Both the position numbers and the translations under genes were made by a program. Source: Serratia surfactantfaciens (lineage in GTDB: Bacteria; Pseudomonadota; Gammaproteobacteria; Enterobacterales; Enterobacteriaceae). From it: DNA of 64,000 bases. The notes under the pieces are model-generated. The model worked only from the letters and a program-made list of their open reading frames with translations, ran no database searches and had not been told where the DNA came from. Location of the stretch: assembly GCF_001642805.2 (NCBI RefSeq), contig NZ_CP016948.1, positions 3,410,001-3,474,000 of the forward strand, given 5' to 3'. This document shows positions 8,471 to 20,716 of the stretch, piece after piece; within the stretch, counting starts at the first letter, position 1, and each line of letters begins with the position of its first letter.

Positions 8471-11400
8471 TTAGTCAAATTCCAAGTCCACCTGCTCATT
8501 GCCTACCAACGTCCGCAAGTCTATCAACAAGCGGTCGGTGGGCGTCACGCGCCAGGTTGCGCCAAAACGCAGCTTGGCTCGCGCATCTTCCCGTTGATAG
8601 TAGAGATGCACTGGAATCGTCCCCGAGCGATGGGGTTCCAACGACTGACGGAGACGGTTCAAAAGCTGGTCATCAATTTGCCTGTCAGTCAGCGAGATAG
8701 CAAGCCCGCGAGCATATTTTTCCCGGGCTTCACTGATGTCCATTACCTCGCGGGCCATCATTTTAAGCCCGCCGCTAAAGTCATCAAAGCTGACCTGTCC
8801 ACTGGCGATAAGGATACGGTCTTTTTCCAACAAATGCTGGTATTTTTCTAACGCTTCGGTGAATAGCATCACTTCCAGACGGCCCGAACGGTCATCCAGC
8901 GTACAGATGCCGATGCGGTTGCCGCGCTTGGTCACCATCACCCGCGCGGCGACCACCAGCCCGACGGCGGTAGTCATTTTGCCCCGGTCCGTCGGGTGCA
9001 TGTCTTTCAAACGCTGGCCACCGGCGTAACGTTCGATCTCCTTCAGGTACTGGGTGATCGGGTGGCCGGTGAGGTACAGCCCCAGCGTCTCCCGTTCACC
9101 GTCCAGCACCACCTGCTCCGGCCAGGGCGCGATATTGGCGTAGGATTGCTCCACCTGCTCCGGCGCTTCCGCCAGCACGCCAAACATATCCACCTGGCCG
9201 ATAGCTTCGGCTTTCGCATGCTGATCCGCCGCTTTCAACGCATCGCCAAGCGAATTCATCAGCGCGGCGCGGTGCGGCCCAAGGCGATCGAACGCCCCGG
9301 ACATGATCAGTTTTTCCAGAATGCGGCGGTTCAGTTTCTTGATGTCGGAGCGCGCGCACAGGTCGAACAGGTCTTTGAAGTAACCTTGCTCACCGCTGTT
9401 GCGCGCCTCGATAATCGCCTCGATCGGCCCTTCCCCCACGCCCTTGATGGCGCCGATGCCGTAAACGATCTCGCCGTCGTCGTTAACGTGGAAGTGATAA
9501 AGGCCGCTGTTGATGTCCGGCGGCAGGATCTTCAGCCCCATACGCCAACATTCGTCCACCAGCCCCACCACTTTGTCGGTGTTGTCCATATCGGCGGTCA
9601 TTACCGCCGCCATAAACTCGGCTGGGTAGTGCGCCTTCAGCCACAGCGTCTGGTAAGAGACCAGCGCATAGGCGGCGGAGTGCGATTTGTTAAAGCCGTA
9701 ACCGGCGAATTTCTCCACCAGATCGAAGATTTTCACCGACAGTTCGCCGTCGATGCCGCGCGATTTCGCGCCGTCTTCAAAGCCGCCGCGCTGCTTGGCC
9801 ATTTCGACCGGGTTCTTTTTACCCATCGCACGACGCAGCATGTCTGCGCCGCCCAAGGTATAGCCCGCCAGCACCTGGGCAATCTGCATCACCTGCTCCT
9901 GATACAGGATGATGCCGTAGGTCGGTTCCAGTACCGGCTTGAGCGACTCGTGCTGCCACTGGATATCCGGGTAGGAGATCTCTTCGCGGCCGTGCTTGCG
10001 GTCGATGAAGTTATCTACCATGCCCGACTGCAGCGGCCCCGGGCGGAACAGCGCTACCAGTGCGATCATGTCTTCGAAGCAGTCGGGCTTCAGACGTTTG
10101 ATCAGGTCTTTCATGCCGCGCGATTCAAGCTGGAACACCGCCGTGGTTTCCGAGCGCTGCAGCATGTCGAAGCTTTTCTTGTCGTCGAGCGGAATGGCGG
10201 CGATGTCGATCGGTTCCAGCCCGGTCTTGGCGCGCCGGGCGTTGATCATCTCCAGCGCCCAGTCGATGATGGTCAGGGTACGCAGACCGAGGAAGTCGAA
10301 CTTCACCAGCCCAGCGTATTCCACGTCGTTCTTGTCGAACTGGGTCACCGGGTGGTGCCCTTCGGCGTCGCAGTACAGCGGCGCGAAGTCGGTGATCTTG
10401 GTCGGCGCGATCACCACGCCACCGGCGTGTTTACCAGCGTTGCGCGTTACCCCTTCCAGCTTGCGCGCCATGTCGATCAGCGCCTTGACCTCTTCGTCGG
10501 CCTCGTAAATTTCAGGCAGCTGCGGTTCGGCGGCGAAGGCTTTTTCCAGCGTCATGCCCGGATCCGGCGGCACCAGCTTGGAGATGCGATCGACGAAACC
10601 GTACGGGTGCCCCAGCACCCGGCCCACGTCGCGGATAACCGCTTTCGCCGCCATGGTACCGAAGGTGATGATCTGCGATACCGCTTCGCGGCCGTACATC
10701 TCCGCCACGTGCTCTATCACCTGATCGCGCTTCTCCATGCAGAAGTCGACGTCGAAGTCGGGCATCGAAACACGTTCCGGGTTCAGAAAGCGTTCAAACA
10801 GCAGGTCGAACTCCAACGGATCGAGGTCGGTGATTTTCAACGCATAGGCCACCAGCGAACCGGCGCCGGAGCCGCGCCCCGGGCCAACCGGCACATTGTT
10901 GTCCTTCGACCACTGGATAAACTCCATCACGATCAGGAAGTAGCCGGGGAACCCCATCTGGTTGATCACCTTCAGCTCGACGTCCAGACGCTCGTCGTAT
11001 TCCGGGCGGCGCTGCGCGCGCACTTCAGGATCGGGGAACAGGAACTCCAGACGCTCTTCCAGCCCCTCTTTCGATTTGAGCACCAGGAAGTCCTCGGTGC
11101 TCATATCGCCGGTCGGGAACTGCGGCAGGAAGTATTCGCCAAGGCGAATGGTGACGTTGCAGCGCTTGGCGATTTCGACGCTGTTCAGCAGCGCTTCCGG
11201 GATGTCGGCGAACAGTTCGCACATCTCGTCTTCGCTGCGCATGTATTGCTGCGGGCTGTAGTTGCGCGGCCGCTTGGGATCGTCCAGCGTGAAGCCGTCG
11301 TGGATGGCGACGCGAATCTCATGGGCGTCGAAGTCATCTTCCACCAGGAAGCGCACGTCGTTGGTGGCCACCACCGGCAAACCGCGCTCGGTGGCCAGCG

Positions 11401-11959
11401 CCACCGCCGCATGCAGGTAGTTCTCTTCGTCCGGGCGGCCGGTACGGATCAGTTCCAGGTAGTAACAGTCAGGGAAGTGCTGCTGGTAGAAGTCCAGGCA
11501 CTGATCCACCTGCGCCTGGTTGCCGCGCAGCAGAAACTTGCCGACGTCGCCCTGGCGCGCACCGGAGAGCAGGATCAGCCCTTCGCGGTGTTCGATCAGC
11601 CAGTCGCGATCGATGGTCGGGCCGGCGGCGCCATAGCCACGCTGATAGGCGCGGGAAATCAGCAGCGTCAGGTTCTGGTAGCCTTCATTGTTGCTGGCCA
11701 GCACCGTCAACTGAGCCAGTTCATCGCCCAGCTCTTCGCTTTGCACATGGAAATCCGCACCGATGATCGGTTTGATCCCGGCGCCGTGCGCGCTGCCGTA
11801 AAATTTCACCAGCCCGCACAGGTTGGTGAAATCGGTGATTGCCAGAGCAGGCATGGCTAACGCGGCAGCTCTTTTCACCAGCGGCGCCGTCTTGGCCAAT
11901 CCATCAATCATGGAGTAGTCGCTGTGGACGCGCAGGTGAATAAAACGAGGTTCGGCCAT
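8471..11959 (-). CDS. dnaE: DNA polymerase III alpha subunit
   Basis: Catalytic subunit of the replicative polymerase holoenzyme. The 1162 residues (E. coli 1160) begin [20 protein letters not shown] with the PHP domain (about 1-270), followed by the C-family polymerase core. The catalytic aspartates are visible in [14 protein letters not shown]. The helix-hairpin-helix region, the clamp-binding peptide QVDMF and the OB-fold near the C-terminus ([19 protein letters not shown]) are all present. It lies between rnhB and accA as in E. coli. Very long open frames on the opposite strand are codon-bias shadows. Confidence 0.98.
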   Translation of the reverse strand: MAEPRFIHLRVHSDYSMIDGLAKTAPLVKRAAALAMPALAITDFTNLCGLVKFYGSAHGAGIKPIIGADFHVQSEELGDELAQLTVLASNNEGYQNLTLLISRAYQRGYGAAGPTIDRDWLIEHREGLILLSGARQGDVGKFLLRGNQAQVDQCLDFYQQHFPDCYYLELIRTGRPDEENYLHAAVALATERGLPVVATNDVRFLVEDDFDAHEIRVAIHDGFTLDDPKRPRNYSPQQYMRSEDEMCELFADIPEALLNSVEIAKRCNVTIRLGEYFLPQFPTGDMSTEDFLVLKSKEGLEERLEFLFPDPEVRAQRRPEYDERLDVELKVINQMGFPGYFLIVMEFIQWSKDNNVPVGPGRGSGAGSLVAYALKITDLDPLEFDLLFERFLNPERVSMPDFDVDFCMEKRDQVIEHVAEMYGREAVSQIITFGTMAAKAVIRDVGRVLGHPYGFVDRISKLVPPDPGMTLEKAFAAEPQLPEIYEADEEVKALIDMARKLEGVTRNAGKHAGGVVIAPTKITDFAPLYCDAEGHHPVTQFDKNDVEYAGLVKFDFLGLRTLTIIDWALEMINARRAKTGLEPIDIAAIPLDDKKSFDMLQRSETTAVFQLESRGMKDLIKRLKPDCFEDMIALVALFRPGPLQSGMVDNFIDRKHGREEISYPDIQWQHESLKPVLEPTYGIILYQEQVMQIAQVLAGYTLGGADMLRRAMGKKNPVEMAKQRGGFEDGAKSRGIDGELSVKIFDLVEKFAGYGFNKSHSAAYALVSYQTLWLKAHYPAEFMAAVMTADMDNTDKVVGLVDECWRMGLKILPPDINSGLYHFHVNDDGEIVYGIGAIKGVGEGPIEAIIEARNSGEQGYFKDLFDLCARSDIKKLNRRILEKLIMSGAFDRLGPHRAALMNSLGDALKAADQHAKAEAIGQVDMFGVLAEAPEQVEQSYANIAPWPEQVVLDGERETLGLYLTGHPITQYLKEIERYAGGQRLKDMHPTDRGKMTTAVGLVVAARVMVTKRGNRIGICTLDDRSGRLEVMLFTEALEKYQHLLEKDRILIASGQVSFDDFSGGLKMMAREVMDISEAREKYARGLAISLTDRQIDDQLLNRLRQSLEPHRSGTIPVHLYYQREDARAKLRFGATWRVTPTDRLLIDLRTLVGNEQVDLEFD

Positions 11960-12041
11960 CTCCAGATACCTGATTGAAGGGGTTCAGCAGGCTGAACCCG
12001 GGTTAATGCTATCGTCGGGCCTGGTCAATCAGGCCCGCAGA

Positions 12042-12635
12042 CTACAGCGCCAGCGCCCTTTTCACCGGCGCGAAGCTGCGGCGGTGATGCTCGGTGGCGC
12101 CCAGCGCGGCCAGCCGCTCCAGGTGGAAGGCGGTCGGGTAGCCTTTATGTTGCGCGAAACCGTAATCCGGGAACTCGCTGTCCAGCTCGGCCATTTCGCG
12201 ATCGCGCGTGACCTTCGCCAGAATGGACGCCGCGCTGATCTCCGCCACCCGGCTGTCGCCCTTCACCACCGCCTGCGAACGCATCGGCAGACTCGGGCAA
12301 CGGTTACCGTCGATTAAAACCATGTCCGGCGCGATATGCAACCCTGCCACCGCGCGCTGCATCGCCAGCATCGTCGCATGCAAAATATTCAACTGGTCGA
12401 TTTCCGCCGGCTCGGCGCGGCCCAGGCTCCAGGAGAGCGCTTTGGCGACGATTTCGTCATACAGCGCCAAACGGCGTTTTTCACTGAGTTTCTTGGAGTC
12501 CGCCAGACCGACGATCGGCTGCGCCGGATCGAGGATCACGGCGGCGGTGACCACCGCGCCGACCAACGGGCCGCGGCCCACTTCGTCCACACCGGCAATC
12601 AGCGTGGCAGCGGGATAGATAAAGGGTTCAATCAT
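12042..12635 (-). CDS. rnhB: Ribonuclease HII
   Basis: Endonuclease that cuts the RNA strand of RNA-DNA hybrids and removes single ribonucleotides from DNA. The 197-residue product (E. coli 198) has the metal-binding signature [19 protein letters not shown], the second acidic site in VLIDGNRCP and the third in [13 protein letters not shown] chose the ATG at 12635 (MIEPFIYP): it overlaps the lpxB stop as ATGA, a typical coupled arrangement, and matches the E. coli start. The frame remains open 51 nt further upstream inside lpxB. Confidence 0.96.
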   Translation of the reverse strand: MIEPFIYPAATLIAGVDEVGRGPLVGAVVTAAVILDPAQPIVGLADSKKLSEKRRLALYDEIVAKALSWSLGRAEPAEIDQLNILHATMLAMQRAVAGLHIAPDMVLIDGNRCPSLPMRSQAVVKGDSRVAEISAASILAKVTRDREMAELDSEFPDYGFAQHKGYPTAFHLERLAALGATEHHRRSFAPVKRALAL

Positions 12636-13780
12636 GCTTTCGCCAGCTCCAACACAGCCTGAGCGGCCTGTTCGTCCGCACCGCAACGGATGCTTTGGTG
12701 CAAGGTAAGGAAAGTCTGTTTCAGCGCTTCGGTTTGCGGGCTCTCTTCCAGCAGCGGCATCACGGCGGCGGCCAGTTTGTCCGGCACGCAGTCATGCTGC
12801 AGCAGCTCGGTGACGATCTCGCGCCCCGCCAACAGATTCGGCAGCGAAACGTAAGGCGTTTTCACCAGCTTCTGCGCCAGCCAGAAAGTGAACGGTTTCA
12901 TGCGATACCCCACCACCATCGGACACTTGGCCAGCATGCACTCCAGCGCCGCGGTGCCGGACGCCAGCAGCGCCGCGTCGCTGGCGATCATCGCTTCACG
13001 TCCCTGGCCGTTCAGCAGGTGTACGGTCAGATCCGGCGCTACTTCGGCCTTAATGCGCTCAAACTGCTCGCGCCGTTTGGCATTGACCAGCGGCACCACC
13101 ACTTCCAGCTCGGGATAACGCGTGCGCAGCAGCTGCGCGGTTTTGAGGAAGTCGGCGCTCAGCATCTCGACTTCGGCGCCGCGGCTGCCCGGCAACAAGG
13201 CCAGACAGCGCGCCTGCGGAGCGATGCCAAGCTGGGCGCGTGCCGCCAGCCGATCCGGCTGCAACGGCATGGCGTCCGCCATGGTGTGGCCGATAAAGCG
13301 GCAAGGCACGTTGAAACGATCGTAAAACGCTTTTTCGAAAGGGAGAAAGGCCAGCACCAGATCGGTGGCTTTGCCAATTTTGAAAACGCGCTTTTGCCGC
13401 CAGGCCCATACGGATGGGCTGACGTAATGGATGGTGCGAATGCCGCGCTGCTTGAGGCGGCCTTCCAGCGTGATGTTGAAGTCCGGCGCGTCGATGCCGA
13501 CAAACACGTCCGGCCGCAGCTCGCTGAAGCGGCGAGTGAGATCTTTGCGGATCTTCAACAGGCGTGGCAAGCGCTCGAGCACTTCCACCACGCCCATAAC
13601 CGCCAGCTCTTCCATTTCGTACCAGGCTTCACACCCTTCGGCCTGCATCAGCGGGCCGGCGACGCCAACGAAACGCGCGTCGGGGATCTGCGCCTTGAGC
13701 GCGCGGATCAAGCCGGCGCCGAGAATGTCACCGGAGGTTTCTCCGGCGACCAATCCGATAGTCAATGGACGATTCGACAT
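12632..13780 (-). CDS. lpxB: Lipid A disaccharide synthase
   Basis: GT-B glycosyltransferase (family GT19) joining UDP-2,3-diacylglucosamine and lipid X into the beta-1,6 disaccharide of lipid A at the inner face of the inner membrane. The 382-residue length equals E. coli LpxB. It begins with the nucleotide-fold motif [20 protein letters not shown] and carries the family blocks [20 protein letters not shown] and [10 protein letters not shown]. It lies 3 bp after lpxA and overlaps rnhB by 4 bp, so it is part of one tight transcription unit. Confidence 0.97.
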   Translation of the reverse strand: MSNRPLTIGLVAGETSGDILGAGLIRALKAQIPDARFVGVAGPLMQAEGCEAWYEMEELAVMGVVEVLERLPRLLKIRKDLTRRFSELRPDVFVGIDAPDFNITLEGRLKQRGIRTIHYVSPSVWAWRQKRVFKIGKATDLVLAFLPFEKAFYDRFNVPCRFIGHTMADAMPLQPDRLAARAQLGIAPQARCLALLPGSRGAEVEMLSADFLKTAQLLRTRYPELEVVVPLVNAKRREQFERIKAEVAPDLTVHLLNGQGREAMIASDAALLASGTAALECMLAKCPMVVGYRMKPFTFWLAQKLVKTPYVSLPNLLAGREIVTELLQHDCVPDKLAAAVMPLLEESPQTEALKQTFLTLHQSIRCGADEQAAQAVLELAKA

Positions 13781-13783
13781 AAC

Positions 13784-14572
13784 TCAGCGAATGATGCCAC
13801 GGGTGGAACGGGTGAAGAAATCGAGGTACTGCTGCACCACCGGCTGCTCTTTAGCCAGGGCTTCAATTTCCGCTTTCGCTTCATCCAGCGTTTTCTCGCT
13901 GCGGTAAAGGATTTTGTAGGCGTTGCGAATCGCCTGCATTTCATCCTTGTCAAAACCGCGACGCTTCAGGCCGACCGCGTTGACGCCAAATGGCGTTGCG
14001 TGGTTGCCCTGAGCGATGACGAACGGAGGCACATCCTGAGCGACGCCGGAACAACCGCCTACCATCACATGCGCACCGATAATGCAGAACTGGTGGATCG
14101 CGGTCATGCCGCCGATGATGGCGTGATCGTCGATTTCCACATGCCCTGCCAGCGTGGCGTTGTTGGCCAGCACGCAAGAATTGCCGACCACGCAGTCGTG
14201 GGCGACGTGCACGTTGACCATCAGCAGGTTGTCATTACCCACTTTGGTCAGGCCGGTGCCCTGCGCGGTGCCGCGGTGAATGGTGACGCTTTCGCGGATG
14301 CGGTTGCGATCGCCCACTTCCACACGCGTCGGCTCGCCCGCGTATTTCAGATCCTGATTCACTTCGCCGATGGAGGCGAACTGATAAATCTGATTATCGC
14401 GGCCAATCTTGGTAATGCCGTTTACCACCACGTGGGATTTCAACACCGTGCCGGCGCCGATTTCCACCTGGGAGCCGACGTAGCAGAAAGGGCCGATATG
14501 CACGTTGGCGCCGATCACGGCGCCTTCTTCGACTATCGCGCTTGGATGGATAAAGGCGGTTTGGTCAATCAC
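13784..14572 (-). CDS. lpxA: UDP-N-acetylglucosamine acyltransferase LpxA
   Basis: First enzyme of lipid A synthesis; it transfers 3-hydroxyacyl from ACP to UDP-GlcNAc. The 262 residues (E. coli 262) form a left-handed beta-helix of hexapeptide repeats over about 1-190 ([20 protein letters not shown] onwards). The catalytic histidine sits in [12 protein letters not shown], matching E. coli H125, and the C-terminal helical domain is complete. It lies 3 bp after fabZ and 3 bp before lpxB. Confidence 0.97.
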   Translation of the reverse strand: MIDQTAFIHPSAIVEEGAVIGANVHIGPFCYVGSQVEIGAGTVLKSHVVVNGITKIGRDNQIYQFASIGEVNQDLKYAGEPTRVEVGDRNRIRESVTIHRGTAQGTGLTKVGNDNLLMVNVHVAHDCVVGNSCVLANNATLAGHVEIDDHAIIGGMTAIHQFCIIGAHVMVGGCSGVAQDVPPFVIAQGNHATPFGVNAVGLKRRGFDKDEMQAIRNAYKILYRSEKTLDEAKAEIEALAKEQPVVQQYLDFFTRSTRGIIR

Positions 14573-14575
14573 GGA

Positions 14576-15031
14576 TTAAGCCTCCCGGCTGCGGGCACAC
14601 ATCATGGTTGCTTCGCAGACAATTTTACCGTCAACGGTCGCCACGCCTTTGAAGCGAGTCAGACCGCGGCGCGTTTTCTCGAAGGTGACTTCCATGACCA
14701 TCTGATCGCCTGGCACCACAGGGCGCTTGAAGCGTGCTTCGTCGATACCGGCGAAGTAATACAGCTCGCCCGGCTCCAGTTTGCCGACGCTTTTAAACGC
14801 CAGGATACCGGTGGCCTGCGCCATGGCTTCCAGGATCAATACGCCTGGGAAAATCGGTTTGCCAGGGAAGTGGCCCTGGAAAAACGGTTCATTCACCGAT
14901 ACGTTCTTCACCGCACGCAGATATTTGTGCTCTTCAAACTCGAGGACGCGGTCGACCAGCAAGAACGGGTAACGGTGAGGAAGCAGATCCAAAATTTCTG
15001 CAATATCCAGAGTATGAGTGTCAGTAGTCAA
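14576..15031 (-). CDS. fabZ: 3-hydroxyacyl-ACP dehydratase FabZ
   Basis: Hot-dog-fold dehydratase of fatty acid elongation. Its position in the lipid A cluster reflects competition with LpxA for 3-hydroxymyristoyl-ACP. I assign a TTG start at 15031 preceded by AGGAAGAG. This gives 151 residues ([20 protein letters not shown]), exactly the E. coli length, and E. coli also uses TTG. The longer frame to 15124 has no support. The catalytic His and Glu lie in [20 protein letters not shown]. Confidence 0.93.
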   Translation of the reverse strand: MTTDTHTLDIAEILDLLPHRYPFLLVDRVLEFEEHKYLRAVKNVSVNEPFFQGHFPGKPIFPGVLILEAMAQATGILAFKSVGKLEPGELYYFAGIDEARFKRPVVPGDQMVMEVTFEKTRRGLTRFKGVATVDGKIVCEATMMCARSREA

Positions 15032-15191
15032 AATACTCTTCCTGTCTCTAAAAACTGATGGCATCAACAACACGGCCTGCGCTGACCCCAAAAGGAGATC
15101 ATCATGCAGGCCGCAAATTAACATCTCTTTGCGCTTTTGGTCTCACGACCAACGCGTTTCGTTTTGTACCCGCCGGGGCGGGCGGCAATGA

Positions 15192-16214
15192 CTAGTCTTT
15201 TCCGACTTTACGTTCGACAGCTTTCAAGCGCTTGCTGATCTCATCGATATTCATTACCAACGCAGCGGTTTTACGCCAAACCTTGTTAGGCTGCAACGGA
15301 ATGCCCGAAGAGTATACCCCAGGTTCGGTGATTGGTCGCATAACCATTCCCATTCCGGTAACAACAACCTTGTCGGCAATCTCCATGTGACCGTTGATCA
15401 CGCTGGCGCCGCCGATCTGGCAGTAGCGGCCGATTTTCAGACTGCCGGCCATGATCACACCGCCGGCGACGGCGGTATTGTCGCCAATCACGACGTTATG
15501 TGCAATCTGGCATTGGTTGTCGATGATAACACCATTCCCGATTTGGGTGTTATCCAAAGCGCCGCGGTCAATGGTGGTGCAAGCGCCGATTTCGACGCGA
15601 TCGCCGATAATCACCGTGCCCAACTGAGGAATTTTGATCCACTCGCCGCGCTCGTTCGCATAGCCGAAACCGTCTGCGCCGATCACCGTTCCGGACTGGA
15701 TCAGGCAGCGCTGGCCGATTTCGACCGCATGATAAATCGTGACGTTCGCCCACAGACGCGTTCCCGCACCGATGCGTGCGTGTTTGCCGATGAAGCAGCC
15801 CGGGCCGATAACCACGTTATCGCCAAGCACCGCACCCGACTCGATCACCGCGTTCGCCCCAATGGCGACGTTCTGCCCCAGCTGCGCTTCAGGCGAGATA
15901 ACCGCGCTTGGCGCGATATCCTGGGCCGGCGACGGCGTGGTGTCCATCAGCTGCGCCATGCGCGCATAGGTCAGGTAAGGGTTCTTAACCACCAGCGCCG
16001 CACTGCGGCAGTGTGGTAAATCCGCTTCGGTAAGCACCACGGCGCTTGCCTGGCAGGAAGACAGCTGCTCTTGGTAGCGGCTGTTTGACAAAAACGTGAT
16101 TTGGCCAGGCTGTGCCGAATGCATAGAAGCAATGCCGGTGATGACGAGATCGCCATCACCGTGCAATTGTGCATCCAACTGCTGCGCTAAATCAGCCAGT
16201 CGAATTGAAAGCAT
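15192..16214 (-). CDS. lpxD: UDP-3-O-(3-hydroxymyristoyl)glucosamine N-acyltransferase LpxD
   Basis: Third step of lipid A synthesis: N-acylation of UDP-3-O-acyl-glucosamine. The 340 residues (E. coli 341) have an N-terminal uridine-binding domain ([18 protein letters not shown]), a long run of hexapeptide repeats at about 100-300, and the catalytic histidine in [14 protein letters not shown], matching E. coli H239. The C-terminal helix ([15 protein letters not shown]) is present. It lies 3 bp after skp; the 160-bp gap before fabZ contains only a short GC-rich hairpin near 15,170. Confidence 0.97.
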   Translation of the reverse strand: MLSIRLADLAQQLDAQLHGDGDLVITGIASMHSAQPGQITFLSNSRYQEQLSSCQASAVVLTEADLPHCRSAALVVKNPYLTYARMAQLMDTTPSPAQDIAPSAVISPEAQLGQNVAIGANAVIESGAVLGDNVVIGPGCFIGKHARIGAGTRLWANVTIYHAVEIGQRCLIQSGTVIGADGFGYANERGEWIKIPQLGTVIIGDRVEIGACTTIDRGALDNTQIGNGVIIDNQCQIAHNVVIGDNTAVAGGVIMAGSLKIGRYCQIGGASVINGHMEIADKVVVTGMGMVMRPITEPGVYSSGIPLQPNKVWRKTAALVMNIDEISKRLKAVERKVGKD

Positions 16215-16217
16215 GTG

Positions 16218-16715
16218 TTATTTAACCTGTTTCAGCACGTCAGCAGTGATGTCTTTGGAAGAGTCTGCATAGGCAACGGCGTTGGCGTCGATCACCACGT
16301 CATAACCGCCTTTGCTCGCGACAGACTTCACCGCGTCCTGGATGCGGCTCAGGATCTTGTTACGCTCTTCCATCTGGCGACGACGGTTGTCCTGCTCGAA
16401 AGCCTGAGCTTTCTGAGAGAACTGCTCGCGCTGCGCCATCACGTCTTTTTCCAACTTGCTGCGGTCGCTGGCTTTCATGGTAGCGCCGTCACGCTGCAGA
16501 CGTTGCATTTTGGTCTGCAGGCTACGTTCCATGTTCTGGAGTTCGCTTGCACGGCCTTTAAACTCGTTTTCCAGCTGTTTAGCGACCGCTTCGCGGGCCG
16601 GCAGCTGTTGGAAAATGCTGGAGACGTTAACGACAGCGATCTTATCTGCTGCCTGAACGCCAGCTGAAGCAGCCATTGCTAAACCGAGGCCTGCGGCACA
16701 CAACCACTTTTTCAC
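16218..16715 (-). CDS. skp: Periplasmic chaperone Skp (OmpH)
   Basis: Periplasmic holdase that captures unfolded outer-membrane proteins and delivers them to BamA. I use the GTG at 16715 ([20 protein letters not shown]) preceded by AAGGAG. This gives 165 residues with a cleavable signal peptide ending near VQAADKI, close to E. coli Skp (161). The middle third is a charged coiled coil ([40 protein letters not shown]), the tentacles of the trimer. The frame continues to a TTG at 16793, but that would bury the signal peptide. It lies directly between bamA and lpxD, the conserved order. Confidence 0.94.
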   Translation of the reverse strand: MKKWLCAAGLGLAMAASAGVQAADKIAVVNVSSIFQQLPAREAVAKQLENEFKGRASELQNMERSLQTKMQRLQRDGATMKASDRSKLEKDVMAQREQFSQKAQAFEQDNRRRQMEERNKILSRIQDAVKSVASKGGYDVVIDANAVAYADSSKDITADVLKQVK

Positions 16716-16871
16716 TATAAACTCCTTACCATCACCCATTTGTGTCATATGACACTGAAGTACACAATTTGCCAGACTTGTCCCACCAAACAATGAGAAT
16801 CATCTCCCTCTGCCGGCGGGCGCCTGGCCATTGCGATTCTTAATAACTGTTATGCCCAGAGGCGAGACCCG

Positions 16872-19298
16872 TTACCAGGTCTTACCGATGTTAAACTGGA
16901 ACTGTTCGGACTTGTCGCCTTCGTATTTCTTGATCGGGTTGGCGTAAGAGAACACCAACGGCCCCAGCGGCGACATCCACTGCAGCGCGATACCGGCTGA
17001 GGAACGAATATTGCTGGCCTTGCTGTAGTCCGGCACGCCATACATCAGCGTTTCGTTGGTATTCTTCCACTTGGTATCCCACACGGTACCCGCATCGATG
17101 AACAGCGACGTGCGCACCGAGTTGGCGTACTTCTCGCTGATGAACGGCGTCGGGGTGATCAGCTCCAGGCTGGCGACCGCCATGGCGTTACCGCCCACCG
17201 CGTCATCCGAGCTACAGATGCTCTGACGATCGGTCGTGCTGCCGGCGTTGAACTGGCACTGGTACGAGTTGGAGTTGTAATACACCGCCTTCGGACCGAT
17301 GGTATTGGACTGGAAGCCGCGCACGGTGCTTGAACCACCGGCGTAGAAGTTCTCATAGAACGGCATTTCCTTGCCGCCCAGCCCATCCGCGTAACCCAGA
17401 CGTCCGCGACCCAACAGCACCCAGGTGCGGTCGTCGTTGATCGGCACGTACTGTACGCTGTCCAGCGTCACCTTGTAGTATTCGTTGTCCGAACCCGGAA
17501 TGGTGACCTTGCCGTTCAACGTGGTGCGGTTGCCCGAGGTCGGGAAGTAGCCGCGGTCCAGGTTGTTGTAGGTCCAACCCAGGTTCAGGGTGAAGTCGTC
17601 CGTCGAGTAGCTGGCGCGGTCGGTTTTGTTCGCATCCACGCCCATCGAGTCGAGATAACGCCACATGGCGATCTGCGGCTGCATGTTCGACAGGCCGTTG
17701 TGGACATAGCCCAGACCGGTGCGCAACGAGTTGTTTTCGTTGATCGGGAAGCCCAGCGTGCCGTCAACACCATAACTCTTGTTGGTGTAGTCGGACAGGT
17801 CCGCGTTATCCGCTTTAAAGTCGTTGTAGAATACGCGGCCACCCAGGCTCACACCGTCAACGGTGAAGTACGGGTTGGTGACCGAGAATTCGGTATAGGT
17901 CTGGTAGTCGTTCTTGGTGCCGCTGATGCCGACCGAGTAGCCGGTACCCAACCAGTTGTCCTGCTGCACGCCGGCCTGGAAGCTGACGCCGCTCTCGGTG
18001 CCGTAACCGACGCCGAAGTTAAAGGTACCGGTGTTGCGCTCTTTCACCTTGTAGGTCACGTCAACCTGATCGGCGGTGCCCGGCACGCGCTGGGTTTCCA
18101 CGTCAACCGTTTCGAAGTAACCCAAGCGGTTCAGACGCTCTTTACCCTGCTCGACCTGCTCGTTGCCGAGCCAGGCACCTTCCATCTGGCGCATTTCGCG
18201 GCGCAGTACGGAATCCTTGCTGGTGTCGTTGCCTTCGAACTTGATGCGGCGCACGTAGAAGCGGTTGCCCGCGTCGACGTTGACGTGCAGCTTGACAGTT
18301 TTATCCGCGTCGTTGATCTCCGGCTGAGTGCCGACGCGCGGGTAGGCGTAACCATAACGGCCCAACATCGTTTTGATGTTGTCTTCCATTTTGGTCACCT
18401 TGCTGCCGTTGTACAGCTCGCCCGGTTCGATTTTGGTGATCTGCGCGACTTCCGCCGAGTGACCGGCCAGGTTGCCGTTTACCACGACATCGGAAAGCTT
18501 GTACTGATCGCCTTCGGTGATGTTGATGGTGATGTAGATGCCTTTTTTATCCGGCGTCAGACTCACCTGGGTAGAATCGATGTTGAAACGGGCATAGCCG
18601 CGATCCAGATAGAAGCTGCGCAGGGTTTCGAGATCGCCCGCCAGTTTCTGCTTCTGGTATTTGCGATCGCCGACCAGGTTCCACCACGGCACTTCGTCAC
18701 GCAGCTGGAAGCGCGAGATCAGTTCGTCATTGGTGAAGGCATGGTTGCCGACGATATTGATTTGTTGAATCTTGGCGGAGACCCCTTCCGTGAACACCAG
18801 TTTCAGGTCGACACGGTTACGCGGCAACGGCGTGACCACGGCTTTCACCGAGGCGCTGTATTTACCGACGCTGTAGTAGAAGTCTTCCAGCCCTTTTTCA
18901 ATGCTGGAGATCGTGGTGCGGTCGAGCGCCTCGCCCACCCGGACGCCGGAGGCTTCCAGGTTCTGCTTGAGCATGTCATCCTTCACCGACTTGTTGCCGG
19001 AGAAAGTGATGCTGGCGATGGTAGGACGTTCCTTCACCTGAACGATCAGGGTATTACCATCGCGCAGTACGCGCACGTCCTCGAAGTTGCCGGTGGCAAA
19101 CAAGGCACGGATGGTATTACTGATGTCATCGTCAGTGACGGTATCGCCGACGCGAACCGGCATGTTGAGTAACGCCGCACCGACGGCGACTCGCTGCAGG
19201 CCTTCGAAATGAATGTCTTTCACTACGAACCCGTCTGCACCGTATACGGTGGCGCTGCCAAACAGCAGCGACGCTATGAGCAACTTTTTCATCGCCAT
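16872..19298 (-). CDS. bamA: Outer-membrane protein assembly factor BamA
   Basis: Central Omp85-family subunit of the BAM complex that folds beta-barrels into the outer membrane. It is 808 residues (E. coli 810). A signal peptide ([20 protein letters not shown]) is followed by five POTRA domains over about 21-420, then a 16-stranded barrel. The loop-6 motif VRGF is present in [13 protein letters not shown], and the terminal beta-signal ends FQFNIGKTW. It lies between rseP and skp. In E. coli this locus responds to sigma-E; I did not resolve a sigma-E promoter here. Confidence 0.98.
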   Translation of the reverse strand: MAMKKLLIASLLFGSATVYGADGFVVKDIHFEGLQRVAVGAALLNMPVRVGDTVTDDDISNTIRALFATGNFEDVRVLRDGNTLIVQVKERPTIASITFSGNKSVKDDMLKQNLEASGVRVGEALDRTTISSIEKGLEDFYYSVGKYSASVKAVVTPLPRNRVDLKLVFTEGVSAKIQQINIVGNHAFTNDELISRFQLRDEVPWWNLVGDRKYQKQKLAGDLETLRSFYLDRGYARFNIDSTQVSLTPDKKGIYITINITEGDQYKLSDVVVNGNLAGHSAEVAQITKIEPGELYNGSKVTKMEDNIKTMLGRYGYAYPRVGTQPEINDADKTVKLHVNVDAGNRFYVRRIKFEGNDTSKDSVLRREMRQMEGAWLGNEQVEQGKERLNRLGYFETVDVETQRVPGTADQVDVTYKVKERNTGTFNFGVGYGTESGVSFQAGVQQDNWLGTGYSVGISGTKNDYQTYTEFSVTNPYFTVDGVSLGGRVFYNDFKADNADLSDYTNKSYGVDGTLGFPINENNSLRTGLGYVHNGLSNMQPQIAMWRYLDSMGVDANKTDRASYSTDDFTLNLGWTYNNLDRGYFPTSGNRTTLNGKVTIPGSDNEYYKVTLDSVQYVPINDDRTWVLLGRGRLGYADGLGGKEMPFYENFYAGGSSTVRGFQSNTIGPKAVYYNSNSYQCQFNAGSTTDRQSICSSDDAVGGNAMAVASLELITPTPFISEKYANSVRTSLFIDAGTVWDTKWKNTNETLMYGVPDYSKASNIRSSAGIALQWMSPLGPLVFSYANPIKKYEGDKSEQFQFNIGKTW

Positions 19299-19333
19299 CG
19301 TTGTTATGCGTTCTTCCTAACCTATCCCCGCCC

Positions 19334-20692
19334 CTAGAGGCGGGAAAAATCATTGAAAAGTGCAAGACCCATCAACAACACCAGCACGATCGAACCTATG
19401 CGGTAGCTGTAGTCCTGTACTCGCTCGGAAACCGGCCCACCCTTCAGCTTTTCTATCGCCAGGAAGAGGAGATGCCCACCATCTAACACCGGTAATGGGA
19501 ACAGGTTGATGATACCCAGGTTGACGCTAATCAACGCCAGGAACATCAGATAATACACGAACCCGACTCCGGCTGATGCCCCTGCTCCCTGTGCAATCGA
19601 GATCGGGCCACTCAGGTTGTTCAGCTTTACATCACCGGTTATTAATTTGCCCAGCATGTTGACCGTCAGCCGCATCAGCTGCCAGGTCTTGTCGCCGGCC
19701 TGATACAGCGCCGAGAACGGTCCATACTGACGAATCGTCTTATACTCGTCCGGCAGCGGCAGCACTTTTGGAATGATGCCTGCAAACCCCACCGATTTGT
19801 CTTTTCCCACCGGCTTTGTATCCGGTATCAGCGTCAAAGACAAGGGGGCGCCGTTTCTTTCAATCTCCAAAGCCAACGGTTGGCCCGGGCCATCGTGAAT
19901 ACGCTTCACCAGCGTCTGCCAACGACCCAGCGGCTGACCATCGACTTTAACGATCCTGTCCCCCGCTTGTAAACCCGCCTTTTGCGCCGCCGAGTTCGAC
20001 TGCACTTCCGCCAGCACGGATTCAATCTGCGGGCCGCGCGGCATAATGCCCAGCGCGACAACGGGATCCTGCTTGTCCGGTTCAAAGTTCCACTGGCGCA
20101 GATCCAGAGTTTTGGTCACCACCTGCGACGAGCCGAACGGCGCGACGCCGACTTCGGTTTGCGCATCGCCAATCTTCGCCACCAGCGCCAGGCGAACTGA
20201 CTCCCAATCAGGCGTTTCGATGCCGTCAACCGACTTTAGTTCCATGCCAGACGAAATTTCGGCCCTGGCGGCGATCGACTGCGGCGCGATTTCGCCTATC
20301 ACCGGACGGAAACTCGGCACGCCGATGATGAACACCAGCCAGTAGGCAAGGATAGCAAACAGGAAGTTGGCGATGGGGCCGGCGCTGATGATAGCCGCGC
20401 GCTGCCAGACGGTTTTGTTGTTGAAGGCCTGGTGGCGCATTTCCGGCGCCACCGACTCCACGCGCTCGTCCAGCATCTTCACGTAACCGCCGAGCGGAAT
20501 CAGCGCGATAACGTACTCGGTGCCCTGACGATCGGTGCGGCGCCACAGCGCCCGGCCGAAACCGATGGAGAAGCGTTCAACGCGCACGCCGCAACGACGG
20601 GCAACCCAAAAGTGTCCGAACTCGTGCACGGTAATCAAGATACCGAGCGCAATCAGAAACGCCACCAGGTTCCAAAGCACGCTGACCATCAT
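19334..20692 (-). CDS. rseP: Site-2 protease RseP
   Basis: Intramembrane zinc metalloprotease that cleaves RseA after DegS and so activates sigma-E; it also removes remnant signal peptides. The 452 residues (E. coli 450) carry the HExxH motif in [14 protein letters not shown] (about residue 22), two tandem PDZ domains in the middle, and the second metal motif [14 protein letters not shown]. There are four membrane segments. Translation may begin at either of two adjacent ATGs (20692 or 20689); the second matches the E. coli start better. It lies between cdsA and bamA. Confidence 0.96.
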   Translation of the reverse strand: MMVSVLWNLVAFLIALGILITVHEFGHFWVARRCGVRVERFSIGFGRALWRRTDRQGTEYVIALIPLGGYVKMLDERVESVAPEMRHQAFNNKTVWQRAAIISAGPIANFLFAILAYWLVFIIGVPSFRPVIGEIAPQSIAARAEISSGMELKSVDGIETPDWESVRLALVAKIGDAQTEVGVAPFGSSQVVTKTLDLRQWNFEPDKQDPVVALGIMPRGPQIESVLAEVQSNSAAQKAGLQAGDRIVKVDGQPLGRWQTLVKRIHDGPGQPLALEIERNGAPLSLTLIPDTKPVGKDKSVGFAGIIPKVLPLPDEYKTIRQYGPFSALYQAGDKTWQLMRLTVNMLGKLITGDVKLNNLSGPISIAQGAGASAGVGFVYYLMFLALISVNLGIINLFPLPVLDGGHLLFLAIEKLKGGPVSERVQDYSYRIGSIVLVLLMGLALFNDFSRL

Positions 20693-20716
20693 CCCTCACT
20701 TTCCGTCATCGACGGA

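Noticed and set aside
8996..11860. 954-codon open frame opposite dnaE
   Set aside because: Codon-bias shadow of dnaE; no recognisable motif and no ribosome binding site.
12695..15058. 787-codon open frame opposite lpxB-lpxA-fabZ
   Set aside because: It spans three opposite-strand genes and their boundaries, which a real overlapping gene would hardly do.
19327..19344. Hairpin CCCGCC / GGCGGG at the rseP stop
   Set aside because: The stem is only 6 bp, overlaps the coding end, and lacks a uridine tract. Not convincing as a terminator.
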